A program made the translations under genes and the position numbers. 64,000 nt of DNA from Quillaja saponaria (Eukaryota > Streptophyta > Magnoliopsida > Fabales > Quillajaceae), in NCBI GenBank assembly GCA_029379385.1, contig CM055610.1, positions 20,981,422-21,045,421 of the forward strand, in the 5' to 3' direction. Shown here in pieces: positions 32,578-44,977 of the stretch. Below the pieces are notes generated by a model. The model had not been told where the DNA came from, did not search any database, and saw nothing but the letters and a program-made list of their open reading frames with translations. The stretch's first letter is position 1, and every line of letters begins with the position of its first letter.

Positions 32578-33147
32578 AAAGGCAATAGGTCATTTCTTAC
32601 TAGGCCATGAGATCATAGAATCATCTAGAAAGAACAAAAAGCATGTAGTAGACTGTTTGTCAAAAGAATCTTGTGCTTAGCCAGAATTAGAGTAGTCAGT
32701 GAGCTGGGAGAAAGATGTGAAAGTATAGTGTAGACCATAGAAAAGAGTTTGTTTCACATATCGCAAAGTTCAAAGTACTATTGCGTAGTGAATGAAGGAG
32801 AAAACATAAACTGACAGACATGATGAACATCATAACTAATGTCTGGTATGATAATTGTAAGATAGATAAGATACCAACCAGCTAACGATAAAGAGTAATA
32901 TTAGGAAGAGGTTTCCCAATCAGCATATTATTTTCTCAATTCTTTTTTCGAAGGTAATGTGGCAATGTCTCTCTCAAATATGATTGATCTATAAATCATG
33001 TTAGAATTTGGCTCGAGTAAGATAATAACCGAACTTATCAATAGTAACCTCAAGATCAAGGAATTAATTGAGTGTGCCAAGATTCTTCATTTCAAACTAC
33101 AAACAAAGAGCAAGCTAATTTAAATCAAGAATGCCTGGAGTGAAACT

Positions 33148-33239
33148 ATATGTGATAATCATCAACATATAGTAAAACTTGGATTAAGTCAGAATATGTG
33201 ATAATCATCAACATATAGTAAAACTTGGATTAAGTCAGA
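33148..33239. repeat. 46-bp tandem repeat, two copies
   Basis: The unit begins atatgtgataatcatcaaca and repeats exactly at 33148 and 33194, inside the copia fragment. Confidence 0.9.
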
Positions 33240-33360
33240 ATTAGTCTGTCGATGAAATAAGACTGAATCATAATTTTCTAGAGGAGAAATCGAATTATGC
33301 CAATATATAATTAAATTTAAAAAACCAAGTCTTAGGAACCTATTTGAGACCATGTACAGG

Positions 33361-34054
33361 CTTTCAGAGGTGGCAAACCTGACAAAATGAGAAAATTTAG
33401 ATGGAGGCTACATGTAAAAAAAAGAAAGATTAATCGGTGGTTTATTTTTGAATAAGGACCAAAATAATACTTCATAATGTGTGTCACGAGCCACCTTATT
33501 TTGAATTCTTTGTCAAAAGCACCTTCAATAATAAAATGGATATAAAGGCAAGGCCACCATCATGACCATTTAACATAATTTATTTTATTTTTATCTTCAA
33601 ATCATAGGTCTTTTTTAATTCGTTGCACTAACTTATTATTCAATTGCATACACATACCCTTTTAATGGTATATGTGTCATTCGATAGATAGATATATGCC
33701 TTCGCAGAAGACCACTATAAATTGGAAGTTTCCATGTTCTACTGGGTTTGAAAATACAGTGCAACCTAAATAAAAAAAGCTCTAATAATATTGGCTTTCT
33801 TTGAGCATATACACATAACACAATTAACCACGTGACAGAATACATTATCAAAAAAATAATAATAATAAATAAATTAATTAAAGTCTCCACCTAACAACTT
33901 AACAACAAAGTGTATTAGTTTTTATCCATATCATCATTAAAAATTCAGTACTAAGTATTGGACTACGTACGTGAATGATTTAATTTAAATTAAATTTATT
34001 AATAAATTAATTTAAATATATATGAATTGATTGATTAAAATTAATAAATCATTA

Positions 34055-34097
<43 letters not shown>

Positions 34098-36780
34098 TGT
34101 AAATAATTATAATGTTGTATTTTTATTTTTATTTTTTATGAAAATTTAATAGTATGATTAGTAAAATTTCTGTTTTTTTAAAAATAAATAAATCACATAT
34201 CTTATGATTAAGAAAAATTAACTAATAATATGTTTTGTATATTATTTTAGTTTTAGTAAATAATATACAAGTGGGCTTATGATTTCAATATATATTATAA
34301 TTCAAATTTTTTTTTAAATAGTAATGAATACAATATCTTTTATAAATTCTCTATCTTTAATATGATTTGTTTTAATTAAATTAAAAAAATTAATTAATGT
34401 AAATGTATATAAATTGAAGCTGCTAATGCATTTTAATCTTGACTCCACCCACTTTTTCTTTGTTTGTATTAGAATTTAGATAGATTTTTTTTTCCCTTCC
34501 TACTTCCCCGAGAATAAATTAAAAGAGAAATTAATTGGTGATTTATTTTTAAATAAGGATCAAAAAATAAATTAATTTAAATGTGTGTCACAAGGCACCT
34601 TATTTGACTCGTTAATTTAGCAAAGGCACCTTCATAGTTACTCATCATTTAACAGCTACCTCAATAATAAAATGGATATAAAGGCAGGACCACATGATCA
34701 CCGTCATTTCCATTTAACATACATTATTTTGTTTTTATTTTCAAATCATAGGCCTTTTTCAATTTGTTGCACTAATCACTTATAATTCAATTGCATACAC
34801 AGACCTCTTTCTTTTTTCGCTTCCTTTTTTGCTTGTAATTATGGGACATGAGTTGTTAAAATTATTTCAACTAAAAACCTTATGTGAAGGGATACAACAA
34901 TTATTTATATTGTTATTGTGAAAATTATTTAATTGCCAATTTTGATTGCATAGATGACCGAATGTCAGGTGTCAACACTGTGAACTTTGTGAGTATAATT
35001 TTGAGATGATTATAATGCTCGAATAAGTACTTACAAGATTCAAATAATGATAGGTAATAAATTGACAATTTTTTTTTAATTGAATTAACAATACTTAACT
35101 TACAAAATTACAATAGTGATAAATAACTAATTTGCTCCCTAAATATCACCTATTTATCAATCTTATTCCAAAACTCTTAATTTTGTCAACTTTGTCCCCA
35201 ATTGTTTTTTCATAAAAAATAAATTATATACAATGTAAAGTAAAACTTTCGTCTAGAAATTTTCACGAAATCCCAAACATCAAAAATCATGCTTTTAAAT
35301 GTTGAAAACCCCACAACCCATAAAGGCTAAAACAAGAAAACATTTGATTTAGTAACTTACACAAGTGCAAAGAGATGTCTAAGTGAAATGCTACCGGATA
35401 GAAAGAGCCTATAATCTTAATAAATATATTATTTTTTAATTCAATTTTTTTTTTAAATTGTAATGTATTCATATTTTATGAATTTTTTATCTCTAACATG
35501 ATTAATTTTCTTTTAATTAGATTAATATAAATATATAAAAATTGACTGATTAAAAAAAAAAAAAAACTCACCAGAAAATTCATTTTTCTCTATATTACAG
35601 TATCACAATAATTCAATTTTTTCGGGTGGGCATATACCCCCAAACAAAGGATCTATATACAAATTAAAACCATATGACCAAAAGCTATCTATTAGTACAC
35701 ACTAGAACTAATAAAGCTGCGAAAGGAAAAATCAGTGTTCATGTTGGATGTAGAAAGAATATGGACAGAACCAGATGTGTTAGAATAATGAAATTGAGTT
35801 CTTATAAAATTGGGATTTTTACTATTTGTGACAGTAAATGCTATAGCCGATAAATATTGAAATATTATAAATAATAAGATAAATTATAAATACTTATACC
35901 ATAAAGTTTAATTTAGTTCTTTAAAATTTCAAAATGTCTAACAGTTTTGAAGACTTAATAATGTGGTCAATTCTTACTGTTAGATTTAACTTAATGAAGG
36001 TGATCTAATATGTCACATGGTTATAGGTTTTATTGACAAGTATTTGACATGTCATTCCAGTTAATTAAATCTAATGTGAGATGAAGACAATAATTATATT
36101 ATATGATTTTTAAAATTATAGAAACTAAACTGAATTTTCAGTGAAACTATAAAGGCTACAACTATAATTTAACCAAAGTAATACTATTATTTTTGACAAT
36201 TGTCCCACATAATATAAAAAAGACTGACAGTAAATAATTTCCTGCAATTTGGCGCCAGAATTATCTTACTAGCAGGGACAAGCCAAAGACCTTCACCGTA
36301 GTAGATAATTAATTAGTATTATATATATTTCCCCTTAAATTATTGAACCAAATCAAATCAAAACAGAAAAAGAAAATATAAAATAGACCTTGTAAGGCTC
36401 AGTTTATGCTTGGTGCCGAGTTCGGGTACTCCTAATATACCCAATAAAAAAAAAACATATACCTGAAAATACTTCAGCCAAACAGGAAATTTGTCTGTAA
36501 ATAACAAAAATTAGAAATTCTTTTGAGTAGTGGAATATAATTTCCATTTGGTAGAAGAAACCCATGCGAGAAGAATCCCTTATTATCGGTCAGTGAGATT
36601 GATTGAATTTGAGCAGTTTTCTTGTAGATATAATTAACTCTTCAACCGAATTACAATTTTTGTCAGTATTAGTTATTATACTCAGTTTGAACCCTTTCTT
36701 TTCTTTTTTTTTGACTTTTTTTTCTCAATTGAATTAACAAGTGATTGATTACTCTTTTTCATAATATATATATATATATA
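33361..36780. other. Intergenic region with repeated blocks, no gene recognised
   Basis: It holds two more copies of the local block seen at 28-29 kb (about 33430-33620 and 34420-34800) and a (TA)n run at about 34062-34093. The remainder is AT-rich DNA. Short open frames (33636-33890, 35287-35472) are not supported. Confidence 0.6.
34418..34830. repeat. Cluster-specific repeated block (one of at least five)
   Basis: The block carries 'gaagctgctaatgcatttta', 'ttgactccacccact', 'aaggcacctt', 'caataataaaatgga', then 'ttcaattgcatacac'. Related copies start near 28902, 40142, 40475 and 41488, with the 'aaggcacctt' half alone near 29420 and 33490. None carries a gene. Confidence 0.7.
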
Positions 36781-36910
36781 TTAAAAGTTCCTTTTTTGCA
36801 GTCTAAATGACAACGTGTTTCCATGTTCCAAATTAAATTAGCTTTTCCATAAATCCAGCATCACCAATATTGATCCCTTTATTTTCTTTGGAGCCAAATA
36901 AAGAAATGCA

Positions 36911-38620
36911 CTAACAACCAATATTCTTTGTCATGGACATGGTTAGATTAGCCAACTTGAGATTCTCAACGTCCACAAGATGGACAACCTTGGTTGCGAA
37001 CCTAAGGAATAGATCATCCATGATTGCTTCGCCAAAATGAGGCTTTAGCAGAGGTTCCAAAACTGCTCGAACGTGATCGGCCACAAACTTGCCCTTCTTC
37101 TGTTCGTTGAAATGTTTAGCAGAGTCTTCGTTGTCACTCTTGTACATGCCTGCATACCAATCCATATTGAAACACTCCATTCTTGTAAGTGTGAATGACC
37201 CTTCTGCTTCAATCACCTGTTCAACTTCCTTTGCTGTTGGACAGTACACCGGTATGTTAAACGAGTCCAGTTTCTCCTCTTCAATCAAATTCTGCGGAAA
37301 GAAAAATAAAACAAAGGGTACCCCAATTGCTCATCAATTTGAAGATTTCACTGGTCATTTTAATGCTACTCTTTCTTGAAAGAAAATTACCTCTAGGACC
37401 ATGTCATGTAGTGCCATTCCAGTTATTTCCCAGAAAGTTTTGAATTCAGGGTCTGCAAGTCTTCCAAGGAATGTCAGGACCATTGCACCACCTGGTACTA
37501 ATTCCTCCGAACGGGATCTCAAGAAGATTTTGAAATCTTTTTGAAATTGCTCAAGGTATGCTTTGTGCACTGCTGGAGGACTTGTCTTCGCTGCGTATAT
37601 GTTTCCCTTGTTTATAACTGGCGCTACTTCACCAGCCAACTCTTCTGGAACCTGTAAGAAAAAAAAGGAAGCAGCCCATTCTCGTAAACTCTGTTATTAG
37701 GGAATACAAATCATTAAAAGTACTCTCTCACTATATGCTTAAACTTTTAGCATATTCCTGCTTTCGTCATCTACATTCTCAAATAAAATTATAAAATTCA
37801 CATGTTGATGCGATTTATTAATAATAAATAAATAAAAAAGTATCAAGTCCACATGTGAGGAGAGTTTTGAGCAGTGCTTATTATATCATTATCATGTCTA
37901 ATATTGTACCTGAGAACGCCAATGGATACTGTAACAGGAATGAAAGAAGTGCATTGAATTGTCTGGAAAGAGTCTTCCATAAAAAGATCCAGGTGATCCA
38001 TTGATAAAGCATCTTCCAAATTCGCTTCTCTTATTATCTCTCGGATTATCCAGCTGCTTTGTGTAGAAACTGGAGAGTGAGTTAAAGATGACGTTGAAAT
38101 CATTTTCAGGAAGATCATTGAGGAAAATTTGGAATGATATTGGTGCTTCATGATCAGAATTCAAGCTGCAGAATTTTGCAGCACCAATGATGTCCATAAT
38201 TTCAGATACCACAAGAAGTGCATTAGGTCCTGAGGAACAACCTAAATCTCCCACTTTCCAACAGTTTGGAGTGATAGTGCAATAGAGACTTTTGAGACTC
38301 TCCTCAAGTAAAGGCATCACTTCTGACAACACCCTTCTCTACACAAAAATGAAAATTAATTTTTGATCAATTAAACATATAAAATTTTGTATTTTTAATT
38401 TGTCAGTAACAACAGTTTGACACATTTCATATATCCAACTCATATCCATTAAAACATCTTGCACAAACATTAAATATTTAGAGAGAGAGAGAGAGAGAGA
38501 GACAAAGGGAGATTTAGAGAGAGAAAGAGAGAAATAGAAAAGTACTTGCTGCGAGGAGTTGTTTGCATAGCTAGTTTCTCCCACACCACCATTCATGCAA
38601 ATGATTTGCTTTGTTGCCAT
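36911..38620 (-). CDS. SABATH carboxyl methyltransferase (salicylate/benzoate-type), intact
   Basis: Four exons (38620-38546, 38338-37910, 37651-37391, 37291-36911) encode 381 residues, normal for the family. SABATH enzymes methylate carboxyl groups (or purine nitrogens) of small metabolites with S-adenosylmethionine. The N-terminal MNGGVGETSYANNSSQQ ends with Gln25, aligning with the substrate-holding Gln25 of Clarkia salicylate methyltransferase. WKVGDLGCSSGPN is the SAM-binding motif, and FLNDLPENDFN and GSPGSFYGRLFPDNS are family signatures. His164-Trp165 in YSIHWRSQ corresponds to the carboxylate-contacting pair. The Arg after Trp is unusual, as most relatives have Leu or Met there. These features favour a benzoate-, salicylate- or anthranilate-like acid as substrate. 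A CTATAAAAGG TATA box lies near 38731-38740. Intron 1 has a GA-repeat tract. The broken sister is 11 kb upstream on the same strand. Confidence 0.94.
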
Positions 38621-38730
38621 TGGAAAGAGTGGATGCTGTGATCTCCTAAGCCTGCTTTTTATGCCTATACAAGAATTCAAGAGATGCAGATGGATATGGA
38701 ACACACTTTGGTTGATGCAATTCTTTGCCT

Positions 38731-38740
38731 TTTATAGAGA
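38731..38740 (-). promoter_or_regulatory. TATA box of the intact SABATH gene
   Basis: The reverse strand reads tctataaaaggc about 110 bp before the ATG. The pseudogene keeps the same box at 27941-27950. Confidence 0.6.
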
Positions 38741-39240
38741 TTTTAAATCAAGTGGCCAAAATACAATAAAGACTCTCTTCTAATCAGACTGAAAATGGAG
38801 AAAGATAAAATAATGAATTAATTAGTAACTACCGTCGACTGCATAGTCTCTATAAAATTTATAATATAAAACTTGCACTTAATACACACAGGGCAGGTAT
38901 CTCCAATATATTTAAGGGAACAAAGTCATGAATAACACAGGAGCCACACATATAATAGTAAGGTAGTATCATAGAAATTTCTTATATTATAAATTTTATA
39001 AACATTTATTTTAGTAGTGATGATGAGTTAGGTAACCAAGAAAAAAATTATGATGATATGAAATTTGATGTTAGGTATAATTTATAATGTGACGAGATTT
39101 TTTTAATTCAACGGAGATGAATTTATGTTATGACTAACAAGGTTTGTAATGTTACAGTAAATTTGCAGTAAACATTTTAAAAAATATTAATGTTGACGGC
39201 TAATACATATATAAATATTAATACTATTGAATCCTACAAA

Positions 39241-39920
39241 ATCAGAGACGGAATCTTTCTGTCTCTGATAAATGTTGTCTTATCAGAGATAGGTTCTGTC
39301 TTAGATCTCTCTGTCTCTGATAAAAACAAGACTTTCGGAGACGGCATTAGAGACCGAATTCCGTCTCTGATAATCTTGATGCTTATTTTTGAATGTTCGT
39401 CTCTAATGTTGCATGTAACGTGGCATAATTATGCTTTATGTCGTCTCTGATGTTTTAATTTTCAGAGACAGCTTCACCGTCTCTGAAAATTAACATATTT
39501 TATAACATTCCATTAATTTTCTAAATTCTCATTAAAACCTGTACTTAAGCAAATAATTTCCAAAATATATTACACAAGTTTTATAACAAAACTACAAAAC
39601 TAGTTTATAAAATCACTCCCAAATTAAATTGTTCATAACATAATTCAACATACAAAGTTCATAATGCAACAAACATATTATCGAGACTAATCATGGGACA
39701 TTAAGAATGATATCATTTTGACCGACACTAAAGTCATTATGTCCACTAGTTGATGTAGAAGCATTCCTCTGAAAAAATTGAAAACAAAAATTTGAGTTAG
39801 AGGTTACCCATAAAAATTAAGTAAGAATTATCAACATAGAACTAGGATTTCAATCAGCCACACATAGTTCATTAATACGAATATCAACAAGCATATCAAA
39901 AATCCCTATAAATCTGTTCC
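39241..39920. mobile_element. Non-autonomous DNA-transposon-like insertion with GTCTCTGA subterminal repeats
   Basis: The paralogous block at 28.65 kb lacks this segment, so it is an insertion. It starts just after cctacaaa with tcagagacgg and carries many copies of gtctctga and its complement tcagagac over the first 250 bp, in both orientations. Such subterminal arrays are typical of plant CACTA (En/Spm) elements, whose ends begin CACTACAA. The other end is poorly defined and no transposase is visible, so the class is tentative. Confidence 0.65.
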
Positions 39921-40400
39921 AATAAAACTATGTACTGTCCCTATAAATCTAGTGTATTTCGTAATTATGAACGTAGAAAATATGTTATTTATGATTTTCT
40001 CCTATTGAAATCTCTTGAAAGAGAAGAGAAATTAGTGAGAACAAAATTATTAATTATCACATATCCAATTTGAAGCTGCCAAGGTATATATTCCTCTGCT
40101 TTCTTAATCATTTATGTAAAATTATAATTATTTCCATAACTTGGAGCTGCTAATGCATTTTAATATTGACTCCACCCACTATTTGTTTGTTTGGGTTAGA
40201 CAGATTTGTGTCCTTCCCCAAGAACAAAAAGAGAAATTGATTGGTGGTTTATTTTGAAACATTTACCAAAATAATAGTTTATAAGTATATATGTGTGTCA
40301 CAATCAAGGCACCTTCCTAGTTATTCACCATGTAAAAGGTACATCAATAATAAAATGGAGATATAGGCATGGCCACAGTTGACCAACGTGATCACTGTTT

Positions 40401-42453
40401 AACATACATTATTTTATTTTTATTTTCAAGTACCAAATTGAACTTGAAAGTGACCAAAATTATTATTTCCATGGGTTGAAGCTGCTAATGCATTGTAATG
40501 TTGACTCCACCCACTTTCTTTGTTTGTAATAGAATTTAGATACGTTCTATGTTGTTATTTTTATTTTCAAATTGAATTTTTTTGAGGAGACTTTATAGCT
40601 ATTCTTCAACTTGTTTCACCTACTTATTATTCAATTGAATACAGATACCTCTTTCATTTACTTTTTTATTTTTCTCTAATAAGTATCCTTAAGATTTGAA
40701 CGCTTACACATAATAACTTAATAAGATGTTTTTGCCAGTTGAGTTAACAATACTTAACTTACAAAATTCTTATGTGATAAAACAAATTTGCTCCCCAAAT
40801 ATCACCTATTTCTCAATCTTGTTCCAAAACTCTTAATTTGGTTAACTTTGTCCCCTATTGTTTTTTTCATAAAAAGTAAATTCTATACAATAGAAAATAA
40901 AATTTTCTTTTTGTCAAGAAATTTTCAGAAAATCCCAAACATCAAAGTTCATGCATTTTAAATGTTGAAAACAAATAATATTAATAGAAGACCTTAATTA
41001 AAATTATCTTGCACAGGAATGGCTCTATGTGGAGGGAGTGGATGAGCTGACCCAATCACTTTTCAAAAATGTCTCTAAACCCACGTTGGAATTGGTGGAG
41101 TCAATTTTTAAAAAAAATATATTACAATTATTTATAAATTAAAAAAATAATAAAATTAGTCTCACAAAGATATTAATTTTTTATTTTTGTTCCTATTGAA
41201 ATCTTAATAAAATTATTTATCCCCCACTAGTTTAGATAAAAGAATCAAAAACTTGACTAGTAGTCTTTAAAGACTATAAACAAAAACGAGTGGTTGCAAA
41301 ATCTTGATCAATAGCGGCCTAACTTGTACAAAGCCACGAAGGGTTTGGTAATTCGTTAGAGCCTTTATTAATTAATTAAGATTAATAGTTTCACTTTCAA
41401 GTACCAAATTGAACCAGATGGAATTTGTCAAAATAAAAACACCCCAAGACATTTGATGATCTGACCAAAAATTATTATTTCCATGGGTTGAAGCTACTAA
41501 TGCATTTTAATATTGACTCCACCTACTTTTTTTTTTTTTTTGTATTAGACTTTAGATACATTATATATATATATATTCAAATTGATTTTTTAAAAAAATT
41601 AGAGACTTTTTATTGGTCTTCTTCAATTTATTTCACCTACTTATTATTCAATTGCATGCACATACTTCTTTCGTTTACTTTTTTTTTTTTTTTGATGGGA
41701 CATGAGTTGGTAAAACTATTTCAACCAAAAACCTATGAGGATATGAAGGGATGCAACAATTATGTATAGCTATTGCGGAAATATAAAATGACTTTTTTAT
41801 TTACAATTTTTATGACATAGATGACAGGAGATAATCCTTTGAGCTATGAGAAATTTTTCGGGAGGATTATACTGCTCGAATAAGTATTTATAGGATTCGA
41901 ACGCTGATAAATAGAATAGTTGGATAAGATGTGTTTGTCAATTGAGTTAACAATACTTATCTTACAAAATTACTATAGTTTTATAATAAATTTGCTTCTC
42001 AAATATCACCTATTTCTCAATCTTGTTCCAAAACTCTTAATGGTATCAACTTTGTCGCCAATTTTTATTTTTTTCATAAAAAGTAAATTATATACAATGT
42101 AAATTAAAATTTTCTTTTTGTCGAGAATTTTTCTCAAAATCTCAAACATAAAAAATCATGCTTTTAAATGTTGAAAACAACTCAAAAAGGCTAAAACAAT
42201 AAAACATTTGAAATCTTTTTATATATATATAAATAATAAATTTTGTTGATTTAGTTGTTAAATTTGTGAAGCTAGTTTACACACCTAAACTAACTACTTT
42301 CCCGATCCGATCAAAGACAATCATTTACGCTGAGACTAAAAAATTTATGAGAATTTAGTCTCCACAATCGGCCCCAACAAAATTCCAACCTAAAAAGTTA
42401 ATAATAAAAACACACACACACATTCTTAACATACGCTAGGCTGACCCTTTGGG
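40401..42453. other. Intergenic region with further copies of the local block
   Basis: Copies of 'gaagct.ctaatgcatttta' at about 40475 and 41488 are followed by similar downstream sequence, including 'atcacctatttctcaatcttgttccaaaactcttaat' at about 40800 and 42006, also near 35146. The frame at 41488-41769 lies across this repeat and is not a credible gene. Confidence 0.6.
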
Positions 42454-42456
42454 TTA

Positions 42457-43307
42457 GTTTGGTACGTAAGAATGATCATTCTATTTCATATATAATTTTA
42501 TAGAATAATCATTCTTTCGTTTGATATGTTTTTAGCCTCAAAATACTCATTCTATTCCTGTCATTTTATTTCATATAAGTAGGAATCCTCAAACCCATTT
42601 AGGGGGTGGAATTACTCATTCCTACTTCTATAAAATCAGTTTAGTTCATTTAAATGATAAAAAAAAACATTCTATCACATAAAATGAATAATGAAATAAA
42701 AAGTTGAATATTAATAAAATAATATTATTATAAATAAATAAATAAAAATAATAAATATATTTAATTTAATCAAATGACAAAAATATCTTTCATACCACAT
42801 TAAATAATATAAAATATAAAAAGAAAAAAATTGTCTACAAAAATAATAATAAATTTATTTATTTTAGTCAAATGACAAAAATAATTTTCATATCATAGTA
42901 AATAATATAATTATAAATAAATAAATTAGTTTAGTAATTTTAAACTAAAATATTAATATTAATAAATAATAAAAATAATATAATATAATTAATAAAATAA
43001 ATATAAGTAATAACAATAATCAATTAATAATAAATAAATAATATGATTTTTTTTTAATTAAATACAATATTAAGAAATATATAAGTTTTGTTATATTTTT
43101 ATTACTTTATCTATTGAGGGATATTTTTGTCATTTTAACTTAATTTTTATATTATTTCATGTCTAAAAACTAAATCAAAAATAAGTAAATAGAATAAAAT
43201 GATTATTTCTCACCGAATCTACTAAACAATATAATAGAATAATCATTCTATTCCACTTCATTTCTTTCTTATTCTAATTCTATAAAAATCATTCATGTAT
43301 ATCAAAC
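42457..43307. mobile_element. MITE-like element, copy 2 (best preserved)
   Basis: The left end gtttggtacgtaagaatgat and the reverse complement of the right end gtttgatatacatgaatgat form imperfect terminal inverted repeats of about 20 bp. The left end is preceded by tta, as in the copy at 58221; the right end is followed by tag. The body is very AT-rich with no coding frame. A PIF/Harbinger-type origin (TTA target) is possible but not proven. Confidence 0.65.
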
Positions 43308-43869
43308 TAGTCATTTGAAATAAATATAGGAGCGGACCCACAAGGCACAAACCCAAACCCAAGCCCAGGCTCAAGCTCATGCTATATTTTTCTCAAATTT
43401 TTTTTGTACTGCTAGTAGTCATCTATTTAATATCTAATTCAAATACTATATTAAAATAGAGGATAGTATTCTCCTAAATATAAGCCTCTTTTATTTTAAA
43501 ATTTTATTATTTATTAAAAAATACTCAATTACTCTTATAGTTAAGGAAAAAAATTAAAAAAAAAAAAAAAAAAACCTTACTTATTGTTAATTTTAATTAA
43601 TTATTTATTTAATAAATAAAAAATAACATTTTCTAAAACTTATCTCCTTCCCTTCATTTTGTATAATAATTATAATTTTTTTATATTACTTCTTAAAAAA
43701 ATAAAAAAAAACTCTCTTAAACAATTGTTTTAGGACGTGTGATAAAGCTAGTAATTTTAAATGTGAGCTGTTTACAACTTAATGCAAATTTTATTTATTT
43801 ATTTTTATTCTCCTTTGCGTAGAGTTCACCAACCTGCCAACCTTCAATAGACAGCGCTTGGACTTTTGA

Positions 43870-44067
43870 CCGTATTTTAATCAGCAAATTAGTGCTACAT
43901 GGGTTTGAAAATACAGTACAACCTAAATAAAATATGCTTAAATATTTTTATTAGTACAGTTATAGATACCGTATTTTAATCAGTAAATTAGTGCCACATG
44001 GGTTTGAAAATACAGTACAACCTAAATAAAATATGCTTACATATTTTTGTTAGTACAGTTATAGATA
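43870..44067. repeat. 99-bp tandem repeat, two copies
   Basis: The unit starting cgtattttaatcag repeats at 43871 and 43970 with only a few differences. A shorter relative ('gggtttgaaaatacagt.caacctaaataaa') occurs at about 33745-33775. Confidence 0.9.
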
Positions 44068-44904
44068 TAAGAGAGATTTTTTCCTTGTACACCAAACTTT
44101 TGTCTTATATTATATCACAATGAAATATTTTGGTCTTAAAACTTTAATTTTTTGTAAGAATTTTTCTTACATATGACTCTTATATAGTCACCAAATGTAA
44201 TAAATCAAATAATTAAGGTATTTATTGTATAATCTCTAATTCAATAGGTTTTTTATGAATAAAATAAATAAATAAAAATATTTAATTTAAAATAAGTAAA
44301 TATTATTAAATATATAAATATATAAATATCTATTTTTTTTTTAGGTTTTAAAGTTTTTCATAAATATTATGGTGAGACTAATCCACCAAACTCTATTGTG
44401 ATGAAGATGATAACCAAAATTGCCTATACACCTTAGAAGTACAGCTTGCTAATCACAGCTCACAACACTTGATGGTAAATTATTGGTTTCGTTATATATG
44501 ACTTTGACTATTTCAACTATTTCTCTCGAAAGACTCTAAACAAATACGTGGCATCATAATTTATTAATGGACAAGTGCATGTTTGCAGAATCTTGATGCA
44601 TCATGCATGGCGTCCTGTCTAACTTGCACAAAGTGACGAAACTTCGTTTGGTAATTTGTAAGAGTCTTTCTTAATTTATGAAGATAAATAGTTTTACTTT
44701 CAAGTACCAAATTGAACAAGATGGAATTTGTTAAAATAAAAACACCCCAAGATATTTGACGATATGACCAAATTTACAGTCCACACACATGTTATGTGGT
44801 AAGTATAAAAATTAAATTTTCGTATCTAAAAGATCAATGGTTGGTGATTGAACAAACGAATTTCTAATTTCTATGATCACATGAATTAAATAATGAACCT
44901 CTTC

Positions 44905-44917
44905 TATATATATATAT
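44905..44917 (+). promoter_or_regulatory. TATA box of PKS-B
   Basis: A tatatatatatat run lies about 60-70 bp before the ATG at 44978, giving a leader of about 40 nt. No other convincing element is seen. Confidence 0.55.
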
Positions 44918-44977
44918 CCTCAAGCTGATACTATAGACTACACCATAACCTTTACTTAGATTTTCTCTACAATCAAA

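Larger units (their letters stand above)
32180..33360 (-). mobile_element. Second Ty1/copia fragment, decayed
   Basis: It is a diverged copy of the fragment at 24540-25434 in the same orientation. Shared markers include 'agatgtgaaagtat', 'gtttcacatat', 'gaaggagaaaacataaactgaca', 'gatgaa' and 'gataccaacca'. Translation on the reverse strand is broken by many stops. Internal tandem repeats (32496-32577 and 33148-33239) are additional to the ancestral sequence. Confidence 0.75.
36790..40400. repeat. Segmental duplication, copy 2 (holds the intact SABATH gene)
   Basis: The partner of 25930-29480. Colinearity runs through the gene, its TATA region and about 1.5 kb upstream, apart from an insertion at about 39241-39920. 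Ends are approximate. Confidence 0.85.

Noticed and set aside
34062..34093. Long (TA)n run as a structural element or origin
   Set aside because: Simple TA microsatellites also occur at 19460, 58912, 59213 and 61662; they are common in plant DNA.
41695..41769. MGHELVKLFQPKTYEDMKGC-like frame, also near 34840
   Set aside because: It lies in the repeated block, the second copy changes frame and content, and no family is recognisable.
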